Of a stretch of DNA of 64,000 bases, positions 37,110 to 47,992 are shown piece by piece (positions within the stretch are counted from its first letter, which is position 1; each line of letters begins with the position of its first letter). Below the pieces are notes generated by a model. That model saw nothing but the letters and a program-made list of their open reading frames with translations. It ran no database searches and had not been told where the DNA came from. The position numbers and the translations under genes were made by a program. Source of the DNA: Chthonomonadaceae bacterium (GTDB lineage: Bacteria; Armatimonadota; Chthonomonadetes; Chthonomonadales; Chthonomonadaceae); NCBI GenBank assembly GCA_025054835.1, contig JANWZQ010000006.1, forward strand, positions 1 through 64,000, written 5' to 3'.

Positions 37110-37988
37110 TTGGAACACAGACTGAAGCTCGGTATTCCGAAAGGAAGCCTTCAGGAGGCGACGTTCGCGCTGTTCAAAAAAGCTGGCTATGATTTCCGCA
37201 TGAGTAGCGGACGATCGTATCATCCCGTTGTGGACGATCCAGAGCTGGATCCGTTGCTGATCCGCCCGCAGGAGATCCCGCGCTACGTGGAGCAGGGCAT
37301 TCTGGACGCCGGATTGACCGGGAAAGACTGGATCGAGGACAACGGCTCGGATGTGCTGGAGGTGGCCGAGTTCACCTACTCGAAAGCAACCCTGAACCCG
37401 ATCCGGATCGTGCTGGCCGCTCCGAACGACTCTCCCATCGTTTCGGTGAAGGACCTGCAACACAGGCGGATTGCCACCGAGTACGTCCGCTTGACCGAGC
37501 GCTACCTGGCGCAGCATGGGGTGCAGGCGCACGTGGAGTTCTCCTGGGGGGCCTGCGAGGTAAAAGTGCCGGACCTGGCCGATGCGATCGTGGTGAATAC
37601 GGAGACGGGCAGCAGCCTGCGGGCACACAACCTGCGCGTGGTGGATACCCTGCTGGTGTCCACCACGCGTCTGATAGTCAATCATGGGGCGTGGCAGAAC
37701 GCATGGAAGCGCAACAAAATCGAGAACATCACCATGCTACTGCGAGGCGCTCTCAATGCGGAACAGATGGTCGGCCTGAAAATGAACGTGGCCCGGGACC
37801 ACCTGCAAGCCGTGATGGCGTTGTTACCGGCACTGAAGAATCCGACCATCGCCCCGCTCTCCTCGCCGGACTGGGTGGCTCTCGAAATCATTGTCTCGGA
37901 GAAGGCAGTGCGGGACCTGTTGCCGCAGTTGAAACGGGCCGGAGCCGAGGGGATCGTGGAGTACCCGTTGAACAAGGTGGTCTACTGA
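37110..37988 (+). CDS. hisG: ATP phosphoribosyltransferase, long form
   Basis: HisG joins ATP and PRPP in the first step of histidine synthesis and is inhibited by histidine. The start is TTG 37110 with AGAGGG six bases before, giving 292 residues (MEHRLKLGIPKGSLQEAT). The PRPP motif lies in VVNTETGSSLRAHNL. The C-terminal regulatory domain (about 215-292, ending EGIVEYPLNKVVY) marks the long, HisZ-independent form. No other his gene is adjacent. Confidence 0.93.
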   Translation: MEHRLKLGIPKGSLQEATFALFKKAGYDFRMSSGRSYHPVVDDPELDPLLIRPQEIPRYVEQGILDAGLTGKDWIEDNGSDVLEVAEFTYSKATLNPIRIVLAAPNDSPIVSVKDLQHRRIATEYVRLTERYLAQHGVQAHVEFSWGACEVKVPDLADAIVVNTETGSSLRAHNLRVVDTLLVSTTRLIVNHGAWQNAWKRNKIENITMLLRGALNAEQMVGLKMNVARDHLQAVMALLPALKNPTIAPLSSPDWVALEIIVSEKAVRDLLPQLKRAGAEGIVEYPLNKVVY

Positions 37989-38204
37989 CAGGGGAGCAAT
38001 CCCCGGGAGAGCTCTGTCGGGCCCGCATGTCTCCTTCAGAGCGGCATCGGAAGCACCGGCACCGGCGCAGCCCGCGGTGTGTCACGGGCGTGTTACGCTA
38101 CTGTTCGGATTATTCAGAGACATACCGCCACGAGGGGGCGGTGCACTCTGCCGGGCGCATCGTGGTACCGATGACAGTGAAATACGGGTAGGAGAGAACC
38201 CTGC

Positions 38205-41200
38205 TCACGGTGTGCCTTCCAGCTGTTTCAGTTTCTCCCGGGCGTCCGGGTCCTCAGGATGGAGCTTCAGGGCCTCCCGGTAGTGGCCGGCGGCCTCGTT
38301 CTTCTTTCCCTGTCGGGCATAGATGTCTCCCAGGCGCACGCGAATGCTGGCGCGCACCGCTGGGGGGTAGGCGGTCTGGTTCATAAGCCGGACGTAGAGC
38401 GGGATGGCCTCCTGTTCCCGGTTGGCTGCTGTGAGCAGGCTGGCGAGTGCGGATGCGGCCGTGAAGTCGTCCGGGGCGATGCGGATGACCTCCTGGTACT
38501 GTTGTATGGCGTCTTCCGTCCGGTTCTGGCGCACGTAGCGCTCAGCCAGTTGCGTGCGGATCAGGCGCAACTGATCCGGCGGGAGATCGGTGCGCGCAAC
38601 GAGGCTCTCGAACAGGCGAGTGGCTTCATCGGGCTGCTGGTTCAGATCCAGCGCCTGAGCCAGCTGGGTGAAGGCGGTCAGGTCAGAAGGGTTGGCCTCT
38701 GCGATGCGCCGGTAGACGGCGACCGCCTCTGCATAGCGCTTGCGCTGGAGCAGGAGTGAGGCATAGTTCTCCTGAATGGCGCGCTCAGCAGGGTGTTTGC
38801 TCACCACGCCACGCAGGTAAGCCAGACCCTGCTCTTCCTGTTGCTGCCGGAGGTAGTACTCCAGGATTACTGCCATGAGCGTGCGCCGGTGCGGGGCTTT
38901 TTCGAAGCGCGACTGCAGATAGGCCAGGTAGGCCTCCGGGCGCCCTTCTTCCATGTAGATGCGCGCCAGGTCGGCGTAGGAGGCGTAGTCGTCGGGATTG
39001 CGTTCGAGAGCCGTTTCGTAGATGCGCCGGGCTTCTGCGTAGCGCTTCATACGGGTGAGAACGAACGCCTTACGGGACTCGGCCCATCGGGCAGCCGGAT
39101 CAGCCTTCAACAGAGCGTTGTACGCGTCGAGGGCTTTCGCGTCGTTGCCTGCCTGCTCGTAGGTCTGCGCGAGCGGAGAGAGGACACGGGGGTCGCCGGG
39201 CTTCAGCTTTGCCAGCGCCTCGTATTCGGCCAGCGCTTTATCCAGCAAACCCTTCCGGCGATACAGTTCCGCGGCTTCCGATCGATACCCGACCGGGTCT
39301 TTGCTGCGCTCTGCTCCTTTACGATAAGCGCCCACTGCCTGCTCGATCCGGTCCAACGACGCGTACAGGCGGGCCAGATCGGCATAGGGACCGGGATCAT
39401 CCGGGTAGGCCTCGGCCAGCGCGAGGTACTCTTTCTCCGCCAGATCAGGCTTGCCTGCCTTCTCATAGGCGAGTGCCAGTGCCCGGTAGGCCGCAGCGCT
39501 GGCAGGCTTACCGCGGCGCGCGGCAATGGTGGCCTCCAGCGTTCTGGCCTGCGTCCACCAGAGAATGGCCTCATCCCATTTGCCCTCGCTCTGCTTCAGC
39601 TGGGCGAGGCCTCGCAGGGCCTCCAATCGGTTGTTCTCCGCTGTGGCAACGGCTGCTGCTTTCTCATCCGGGTTCTTGATGCTGCGCCCGGTGATGTCCA
39701 GATCCAGGACGGCTTTGAATTGTGCCTCGGCCTCTGCGTTGTTCTTCATGAGCGCCAGGTTCTGCGCGATGGCGAGCATTGCAGTACCGTCACCGGGATG
39801 GCGCTTCAACCATTCTCGCCACTCCGCGTTGGCCTCCTCATATCGCGCCTGCGACTGCAGGATGTCGGCCACCTGAATGTAGGACTCCATGTCGTCTGGC
39901 TTCCGCTTGCGGTACTCTTTCCAGACGGTCACCACGGCATCCGGCTTGCGTTGCATCACGTGGAAGCGAGCCAGCTGTCGGTAGGCCGTGATGTCGTCCG
40001 GGTTAGCGGCAACGCGCTTGCGGAAGAGCGCAACGCCCTCTTCAAACCGGCCCATGCGCTCGTACAGGACCGCGATGCTCTCCTGGATGGTCCGATCTCC
40101 CGGGGCCATTTGCATGGCCTGCTGGAAATGTTTCTCGGCCTGCGCGTAGGCGGCTTTCTGTTGCTGTGGATCACGGAGAGTGGCGGCCTCGAGCGTTTCG
40201 TTCAGGGCAAGGCTCGCCAGTACCCGTGCATCCTTTGGCAGGAGCCTGGCTGCGGCGGCGTAATGCAGTTTTGCTGCTGTATGGTTGTTGATGGTCGTGT
40301 AGAGCCTGCCCAGGCTCACGCGGGCTGTAGGCTCATCGGGCCGGATCTGTACGAAGGTGAGCCACGTCGAGATCGCGTCCTGCGTGTGGCCCAGCTGTTC
40401 CTCCAGACGGGCGCGCTGGTACAGGGCGTTGAGGTTCCGCGGTTCCAGGCGCAGGGCTGCCCGATAGGCTTCCAGAGCACCCGGGTAGTCCTTGATCTCC
40501 TGACGGGCTGCGGCGATGAACAGATAAGCCACGACCATGCGAGGGTTGAGCTGTCGGGCCTTCTGCGCGGCCTCGATCGCCTGATCCCACTTCTTCTGGC
40601 GCCCCAGCGCGAGGGCGAGATTGAAATGTGCCTGCGCGTTGTCCGGTGCGAGACGGGCCGCCTGTGCGAACGCCTTCGCAGCGCCGGCCGGATCTCCCGT
40701 GTGCAGGGCAATGGTGCCGAGCGCGAAATGAGCGGGTGCAGCGACAATCGGAGGGGGATTGTTCCGGAGTGCGCGTTGCGCCCACTGTCGGGATTCTGCG
40801 TAGCGACGTCTGTCGGCGAGGAGCAGCGCCAGCTGTGCCATACCAAAAGCGTTGGAGGAGTCGAGTTGCACGCTCTGACGCAATGCACGCTCCTGCGCCG
40901 TCACATCCCCCTTGAACTGGTAGAGTTGCGCCAGGTTCTGGTAGGCGAACGCGCGCGTGGGTGGCGCAATGCCCGCCGGCTCTGCCAGTTTCAGAAACTC
41001 CCGATAGGCAGCGATCGCCGCATCGACTTTTTTCTCCCGGTGCAATTTCACGGCGCGTTGATACTGCGCCACTGCCTTCTGCATGGCAGGGGACAGGACC
41101 GTTCGGGGGGGAGTGTTCCCGGAGGGGGGCGATGATGCGGATTGGGCCTGCAGACCCGTCGGCGCTCCTACCAGCGCCCAGAGTGCGAGAAGGCCTGCGG

Positions 41201-41225
41201 CGGGGCGCGCCCACGCTTCTTGCAT
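38205..41225 (-). CDS. Large exported TPR-repeat protein
   Basis: A 1006-residue protein; I chose the ATG at 41225 (MQEAWARPAAGLLALWALVG...LQAQS) because AAAGAGG sits five bases before it and a clear signal peptide follows, with cleavage after about residue 28. The rest is made of more than twenty tetratricopeptide repeats, with many A-x-A-x-x-x-Y/F and P-D/P-G-D turns (for example PGDPRVLSPLAQTYEQAGND). Such proteins scaffold complexes in the periplasm or outer membrane; the partner is unknown. The 216-bp gap to hisG holds short hairpins (GGGGA-GCAA-TCCCC near 37992; ACCGCC/GGCGGT near 38131) but no T run. Confidence 0.85.
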   Translation of the reverse strand: MQEAWARPAAGLLALWALVGAPTGLQAQSASSPPSGNTPPRTVLSPAMQKAVAQYQRAVKLHREKKVDAAIAAYREFLKLAEPAGIAPPTRAFAYQNLAQLYQFKGDVTAQERALRQSVQLDSSNAFGMAQLALLLADRRRYAESRQWAQRALRNNPPPIVAAPAHFALGTIALHTGDPAGAAKAFAQAARLAPDNAQAHFNLALALGRQKKWDQAIEAAQKARQLNPRMVVAYLFIAAARQEIKDYPGALEAYRAALRLEPRNLNALYQRARLEEQLGHTQDAISTWLTFVQIRPDEPTARVSLGRLYTTINNHTAAKLHYAAAARLLPKDARVLASLALNETLEAATLRDPQQQKAAYAQAEKHFQQAMQMAPGDRTIQESIAVLYERMGRFEEGVALFRKRVAANPDDITAYRQLARFHVMQRKPDAVVTVWKEYRKRKPDDMESYIQVADILQSQARYEEANAEWREWLKRHPGDGTAMLAIAQNLALMKNNAEAEAQFKAVLDLDITGRSIKNPDEKAAAVATAENNRLEALRGLAQLKQSEGKWDEAILWWTQARTLEATIAARRGKPASAAAYRALALAYEKAGKPDLAEKEYLALAEAYPDDPGPYADLARLYASLDRIEQAVGAYRKGAERSKDPVGYRSEAAELYRRKGLLDKALAEYEALAKLKPGDPRVLSPLAQTYEQAGNDAKALDAYNALLKADPAARWAESRKAFVLTRMKRYAEARRIYETALERNPDDYASYADLARIYMEEGRPEAYLAYLQSRFEKAPHRRTLMAVILEYYLRQQQEEQGLAYLRGVVSKHPAERAIQENYASLLLQRKRYAEAVAVYRRIAEANPSDLTAFTQLAQALDLNQQPDEATRLFESLVARTDLPPDQLRLIRTQLAERYVRQNRTEDAIQQYQEVIRIAPDDFTAASALASLLTAANREQEAIPLYVRLMNQTAYPPAVRASIRVRLGDIYARQGKKNEAAGHYREALKLHPEDPDAREKLKQLEGTP

Positions 41226-41308
41226 CGGAACCTCTTTTCTCATGGACACCAGATCCTGCTTCCCGAGAACTGTTGTTCGATTACGGGTCCGGAGAGCGCA
41301 GTCGCTCC

Positions 41309-41338
41309 ATTGTATCGAAAGACGTTATAGAAAGTCAA
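41309..41338 (-). promoter_or_regulatory. Strong sigma-70 promoter of the TPR gene
   Basis: On the minus strand TTGACT (41338-41333), an 18-bp spacer and TACAAT (41314-41309), about 85 bases upstream of the chosen start. Each hexamer is one base off consensus. Confidence 0.65.
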
Positions 41339-41521
41339 GTTGTACCCGGGAGTGGGGAGCAGTGCCAGACGTCCCGGGAGCGGGTATAACATCACCCTGA
41401 GAACTGGCCGAGGGGGGCGACACAGGGGATGTCCGGAACATGCCGAAGATTAAGTAAAAGAAGAGGATCAGGAAACCGGGATATGTGACGGCAGTTCCCG
41501 GGGAGTAGGGGAGCGAGAAGT

Positions 41522-42478
41522 ATGCGGCTGGTCGTGATCACCGGGCTTTCTGGAGCTGGCAAGACCTTCGCCCTGCACAGTTTCGAGGACGCCGGCTACT
41601 ACGCGGTGGACAACCTGCCCCCACGCCTGCTGCCGTCGCTGGCGGAGTACTGTCGGGAAGCCGGCCATGGGAAAGCTGCTGTGGTGGTTGATGCGCGTGC
41701 CGGGGTGGCGTTCCGGCAGTTGCCTGTCGTGTTGCAGGAGATGCAACGTTCCGGTGACACAACAGAGCTGCTGTTTCTCGACGCCACAGATGAGATCCTG
41801 ATCCGACGATACAAGGAGACGCGCAGGCCACACCCGTTGCTGACAGAGCAGACGGAGGGCGGGATACAGGGCGCCATTCATGCTGAGCGCACGATCATGC
41901 AGATCGCACGTGCACTGGCCGATCGTGTGCTGGATACCTCCACGTTGACGGTATCGCAACTACGGGAGGTAATCCATGTCGCCTACGCGGGAGAGCCCCG
42001 GCCCGGGATGCTGATCACGATCACCTCGTTCGGTTTCAAGCACGGGGTTCCGGGGGATGCCGATCTGGTGTTCGATGTGCGCTTTCTGGTCAATCCCCAC
42101 TACGTGCCGGAGCTCCGGTCCCGTGATGGGCGCGATCCGGAGGTCGCGACCTACGTGCACGCAGACCCGCGAACCCGCGCATTTCAGGACCGGATGACCG
42201 ACCTGATACGATTTGCGCTCCCGCAGTACCAGCAGGAGGGAAAGGCGTATGTGAACATCGCCATCGGCTGTACCGGTGGCAAACACCGCTCGGTTGTGCT
42301 GGCGGAGGATCTAGCCACCCTGTTGCGTCAGGAGCGCTACCGGGTGGTCGTGCTGCACCGCGATGTGGAGCGTGAGCGTGCGCAGGCCGATGCCGAACTG
42401 GGCCGGGAAGCCGAAGAGGATACACTGGCGTTGCGCGCTGGATCGGAGTGGGCGCCCGATGCAATGGAGGCATCATGA
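41522..42478 (+). CDS. rapZ: RNase adapter / nucleotide-binding protein RapZ (YvcJ)
   Basis: RapZ (318 residues) is a P-loop protein that in enterobacteria steers RNase E to GlmZ sRNA, and in Bacillus (YvcJ) binds GTP. The P-loop is ITGLSGAGKT near residue 7, with YYAVDNLPPRLLP after it. The C-terminal domain holds NIAIGCTGGKHRSV, the metabolite-binding signature. The start at 41522 follows a GAGCGAGAAG region. Its stop overlaps the yvcK start (ATGA). Confidence 0.94.
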   Translation: MRLVVITGLSGAGKTFALHSFEDAGYYAVDNLPPRLLPSLAEYCREAGHGKAAVVVDARAGVAFRQLPVVLQEMQRSGDTTELLFLDATDEILIRRYKETRRPHPLLTEQTEGGIQGAIHAERTIMQIARALADRVLDTSTLTVSQLREVIHVAYAGEPRPGMLITITSFGFKHGVPGDADLVFDVRFLVNPHYVPELRSRDGRDPEVATYVHADPRTRAFQDRMTDLIRFALPQYQQEGKAYVNIAIGCTGGKHRSVVLAEDLATLLRQERYRVVVLHRDVERERAQADAELGREAEEDTLALRAGSEWAPDAMEAS

Positions 42479-43875
42479 GACACGCGTACGTCAAATGGCT
42501 CTACCCGGGCATGCGCGTTAAGCGCTGGATTGCGCTGGGCGCTCTGGGACTGGGGCTGCTGTTGCTGGGCGTCGGGATCCGCAGTCAAACATACCTGCCC
42601 GGGGAAGAGCCCCCTCTGATCCGGGCAGCCCGGTGGACTACCGCCAATGTGTACCTGGGAATGCCTCCTTTCACTATGGGACTGGCGTTCTCCATCGGGG
42701 GAGCGTTACTGGGGACGTTCGCCTTCATACGATTGCTGCACTCACTGGTCAGCGCATTGCGCCCGGATATGTCTGCAGAAGAGCTGGCGGACGAGATCTA
42801 TGCGCGCCGGCGTCTGGCACAGGGGCGCAGGATCGTGGTGATCGGCGGGGGCACAGGCCTCTCCACATTGCTGCGGGGCCTGAAGCAGTACTCCAGTAAC
42901 CTGACCGCAGTCGTGACCGTAGCGGACGATGGCGGGTCTTCCGGCAAGCTCAAAAGGCAGCTGAACATCCTGCCGCCGGGCGATATCCGCAACTGTCTGG
43001 TAGCGCTGGCAGACGCGGAACCACAGATGACCGAGCTCTTCCAGTACCGTTTTCGTAACGCGGTAGGTCCGCGCAACGGCGCAGTCGCAACTGTACCGAC
43101 CCCGGTTGCTGTGGGCGCTAGCGGAGGAGCGGCTGGCGTACCGGAGCGCGTGGACGTGATGGAAAGCTACGGGGAGGGATTGCGTGATCACGCCTTCGGC
43201 AATCTGCTGATCGCTGCCATGTGCGCCATCAATGGCGGCGACTTTGAGCGCGCTGTGCTGGAGACCAGCCGCGTACTGAACGTGCGTGGGCGGGTACTGC
43301 CATCGACAGTGGCGCATGTACGGCTGAAGGCCGAGATGGAAGACGGTTCCATTCTGGAGGGCGAGACGACCATTGCCGAATCGCCATTGAAGATCCGACG
43401 GGTGATGCTCGATCCGCCCGATGCGCCTCCAGTGGAGGACGTGCTGGAGGCGATTGCGCAGGCGGATATCATTGTTCTGGGCCCCGGCAGTGTGTTCACC
43501 AGCATCCTCCCCAATCTGCTGGTGCAGGGCATCGTGGACGCTATCCATCGTTCCCGGGCCCGGAAAGTGTACGTGTGCAACGTAATGACCCAGCCGGGAG
43601 AAACCGATGGCTTCACTGCCTGCGACCACGTCGCTGCGATCGAACGTCACGTGGACCGGCGCATCTTCGAGTACGTGCTGGTCAACACCGGGCAACCGGG
43701 CCCGGAACTGCTGGAGAAGTACCGGAAGTCCGGTTCCGTTCTGGTCGAACCAGATACCGACCGGATCAAGCGCGCAGGCTATCGGCCGATCACCGGGAAC
43801 TTCATCAACGAAACCGACGTGGTGCGCCACAACGCGCACCGGCTTGCAGAGGCCATTATCAGACTGCTGGACTGA
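42475..43875 (+). CDS. YvcK/GlmR family gluconeogenesis regulator with membrane anchor
   Basis: A 466-residue protein starting at ATG 42475 (GGAGG before it), coupled to rapZ. The CofD-like core has VVIGGGTGLSTLLRGLK and VTVADDGGSSGKLKR; YvcK binds UDP-GlcNAc and tunes cell-wall carbon flow. Two features differ from Bacillus YvcK (about 317 residues): an N-terminal extension of about 115 residues with two membrane segments, and about 40 extra Gly/Ala/Pro/Val-rich residues after FQYRF, before DHAFGNLLIAAM. The usual next gene, whiA, is absent. Confidence 0.88.
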   Translation: MRHAYVKWLYPGMRVKRWIALGALGLGLLLLGVGIRSQTYLPGEEPPLIRAARWTTANVYLGMPPFTMGLAFSIGGALLGTFAFIRLLHSLVSALRPDMSAEELADEIYARRRLAQGRRIVVIGGGTGLSTLLRGLKQYSSNLTAVVTVADDGGSSGKLKRQLNILPPGDIRNCLVALADAEPQMTELFQYRFRNAVGPRNGAVATVPTPVAVGASGGAAGVPERVDVMESYGEGLRDHAFGNLLIAAMCAINGGDFERAVLETSRVLNVRGRVLPSTVAHVRLKAEMEDGSILEGETTIAESPLKIRRVMLDPPDAPPVEDVLEAIAQADIIVLGPGSVFTSILPNLLVQGIVDAIHRSRARKVYVCNVMTQPGETDGFTACDHVAAIERHVDRRIFEYVLVNTGQPGPELLEKYRKSGSVLVEPDTDRIKRAGYRPITGNFINETDVVRHNAHRLAEAIIRLLD

Positions 43876-43877
43876 CG

Positions 43878-45029
43878 CTACCGGCGCAGATGAGCCACGA
43901 TCTCGCCAAAGATTGCGGCTACCTGCGCGCATTCGGCCCCGGTCGTTCCCCGACCGAGCGTGAAGCGCACGCCGCTTGCGGCCAGATCGTCGGGCAGACC
44001 AATGGCCCTGAGGACGTGTGAGGGCTCAATAGAGCCTGAAGAACAGGCCGACCCTGATGAGGCAGCCACGCCACGCAGGTCGAGGTTCATCAACAGGGTG
44101 GGGCCTTCCACGCCCTCCACGGACACGTTGACGTTGTTGGGCAACCGGAGCCGGGGATGCCCGTTCAGGTGTACACCGGGGGCTGCATCACGGAGAGCGG
44201 CGATGAACCTGTCGCGCAGTGCCTCCATGCGGGTTGCGTCTGCCGCCCGGCGTTCCCGCGCCAGCTCTGCGGCTCTACCAAAGCCGACCAGAGCGGGTAG
44301 ATTCTCAGTGCCGGCACGCTTCTCTCGCTCCTGCGTGCCCCCATGCAGGATCGGGGCAACCTTCAGTCCCTGCCGGATGAACAACGCCCCGGCGCCCTTG
44401 GGACCGTACATCTTGTGCGCGCAGAGCGACAGCAGATCGCATTCCAGCGCGCGCACGTCCACCGGTAACATGCCGGCGGTCTGCACAGCGTCCGTGTGGA
44501 AAAGAGCGCCGCGCTCGTGCGCGATCCGGGCGATTTCGCGGATGGGCTGGATCGTACCGATCTCATTGCTGGCATGCATCACCGAGACCAGCGCGGTGCG
44601 ATCGGTGATGGCGCGGGCCACGTCGTCCGGCGATACCAGTCCCTGAGAGTCCACCGGCACGATCGTTACCGTGTAGCCCTGCGTCTGCAGGAAGCGCGCG
44701 CAGTGCAGCACGGCGTGATGCTCGATCGCTGTGGTGACGAAATGGTTGCGCTCCGGGGGAGCAGCCCGGAGGGTGCCAAGGATCGCGAGGTTGTCCGCCT
44801 CGGTGCCACTTCCCGTGAAGTAAACCTCGGAGAACTCGGCGTTCAGGAGCGCAGCGACCTTCTCTCGCGCAGCATCCAGCGCGGCGCGCGCCTCGCGACC
44901 GAACCGATGAATGCTGGAGGGGTTCCCGAAGGAAGCCTCACCGTTCAGATAGGGAAGCATGGCGGCCACGACCTCCGGGTCCACAGGAGTCGTGGCAGCA
45001 TGATCCATGTAAATCCATTGCGTACTCAT
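43878..45029 (-). CDS. Cysteine desulfurase (NifS/IscS family)
   Basis: A 383-residue PLP enzyme that takes sulfur from cysteine for Fe-S clusters or tRNA thiolation. It opens with YMDHAATTPVDPEV, carries SNEIGTIQPI, the PLP Lys in LCAHKMYGPKG, and the active Cys in SSGSACSSGS. Upstream of the ATG there is no ribosome site; TATAAC lies only six bases before it, so the mRNA may be leaderless. IscU/NifU is not adjacent. It converges on yvcK with a 2-base gap. Confidence 0.92.
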   Translation of the reverse strand: MSTQWIYMDHAATTPVDPEVVAAMLPYLNGEASFGNPSSIHRFGREARAALDAAREKVAALLNAEFSEVYFTGSGTEADNLAILGTLRAAPPERNHFVTTAIEHHAVLHCARFLQTQGYTVTIVPVDSQGLVSPDDVARAITDRTALVSVMHASNEIGTIQPIREIARIAHERGALFHTDAVQTAGMLPVDVRALECDLLSLCAHKMYGPKGAGALFIRQGLKVAPILHGGTQEREKRAGTENLPALVGFGRAAELARERRAADATRMEALRDRFIAALRDAAPGVHLNGHPRLRLPNNVNVSVEGVEGPTLLMNLDLRGVAASSGSACSSGSIEPSHVLRAIGLPDDLAASGVRFTLGRGTTGAECAQVAAIFGEIVAHLRR

Positions 45030-45131
45030 ACGTCTGTTATACGTGCAAGCGTGCCGAACATGCGGCCGTTGTCCGCATAAAGGCCTGCCGGCAGACAGTG
45101 CGCTCGAACAGCAGGGGGATCAGGAACAGGA

Positions 45132-46972
<1,841 letters not shown>

Positions 46973-46981
46973 GGAACATGC

Positions 46982-47992
46982 ATGAGCGAACAGAACAGTC
47001 GCGATGCAGCAGTAACACGTGTTCTCATCACAGGCGCCGGGGGCTTCGTGGGCCGGCACCTGCTGCGGCATCTCCTGGCACTGCAGGAGCCTGTTGAGAT
47101 CACAGCAACCGTAGCGCCCGGGGGAGCCACAGACCTCGATCTCTCTGCGTTCCTGCCCGCAGATCGAACACGCCCCGCCCCCATAGCAGTACGGGAGCTC
47201 GACATCCGGGATGCCCCCGCCGTCGCGCAGGTCCTGATCGATGCACAACCGGATCAGATCTATCATCTGGCGGCGCGCGCGTCCGGGGCCGAAACAGATC
47301 GGGAGACGATATTTGCGGTGAACGTGGAGGGCACACGCAACGTGCTGGAGGCCGCGGCCCGGCTCTCTCCGTTTCCCCGGGTTCTGGTTGTCAGCACCGG
47401 CTACGTTTACGGGGAGACCGACCCGCAACGCCCGGCACGAGAGACCGATCCCATCGGCCCGTTGTGGAAGTACGGCCCCTACACAGACAGCAAGATTGAA
47501 ATGGAGTCGGTGGCGCGCTCCTACAGAGGGTTCGTGCTGATCGCGCGCCCCTTCGCGCACACCGGGCCAGAGCAACAACCGCGTTTCGCCGTTCCCTCGT
47601 TCGCACGACAGCTGGCGCGGATCGAACGCGGATTGGATCCCCCGGAGATCCCTGTAGGCAATCTGGATGTGCAACGCGATCTGCTGGACGTGCGCGATGT
47701 GGTGCGCGCCTACCAGCTGATGATGCGGCACGGCAGCCCCGGTGAGATCTACAATGTGGCGCTGGGAAGTCCCATCCGTATGGCAGACGCGCTGGACTAC
47801 CTGCGCGCGCTCTGCAATACGTCAACCCGGGTACGGGTGGACACAGAGCGCCTGCGCCCCACCGATATCCTCTGCTCGACGGGCGACCCGTTCGCCCTGC
47901 GCGCACGGACCGGATGGCAACCGCACTACACTCTGCAGGACACCCTGCGCGACACGCTCAACTACTGGCGTCAGATCGTTGCGCTGTGCTGA
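46982..47992 (+). CDS. NAD-dependent epimerase/reductase, likely GDP-6-deoxy-D-mannose (rhamnose) reductase
   Basis: A 336-residue extended SDR enzyme. The Rossmann motif is ITGAGGFVGRHLL, the active Tyr and Lys lie in YTDSKIEMES, and STGYVYGET is the usual SDR segment. Directly after gmd, the best guess is Rmd, making GDP-D-rhamnose; a GDP-fucose synthase or other SDR role is possible. Its last 35 bases overlap the end of the converging antiporter gene. Confidence 0.72.
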   Translation: MSEQNSRDAAVTRVLITGAGGFVGRHLLRHLLALQEPVEITATVAPGGATDLDLSAFLPADRTRPAPIAVRELDIRDAPAVAQVLIDAQPDQIYHLAARASGAETDRETIFAVNVEGTRNVLEAAARLSPFPRVLVVSTGYVYGETDPQRPARETDPIGPLWKYGPYTDSKIEMESVARSYRGFVLIARPFAHTGPEQQPRFAVPSFARQLARIERGLDPPEIPVGNLDVQRDLLDVRDVVRAYQLMMRHGSPGEIYNVALGSPIRMADALDYLRALCNTSTRVRVDTERLRPTDILCSTGDPFALRARTGWQPHYTLQDTLRDTLNYWRQIVALC

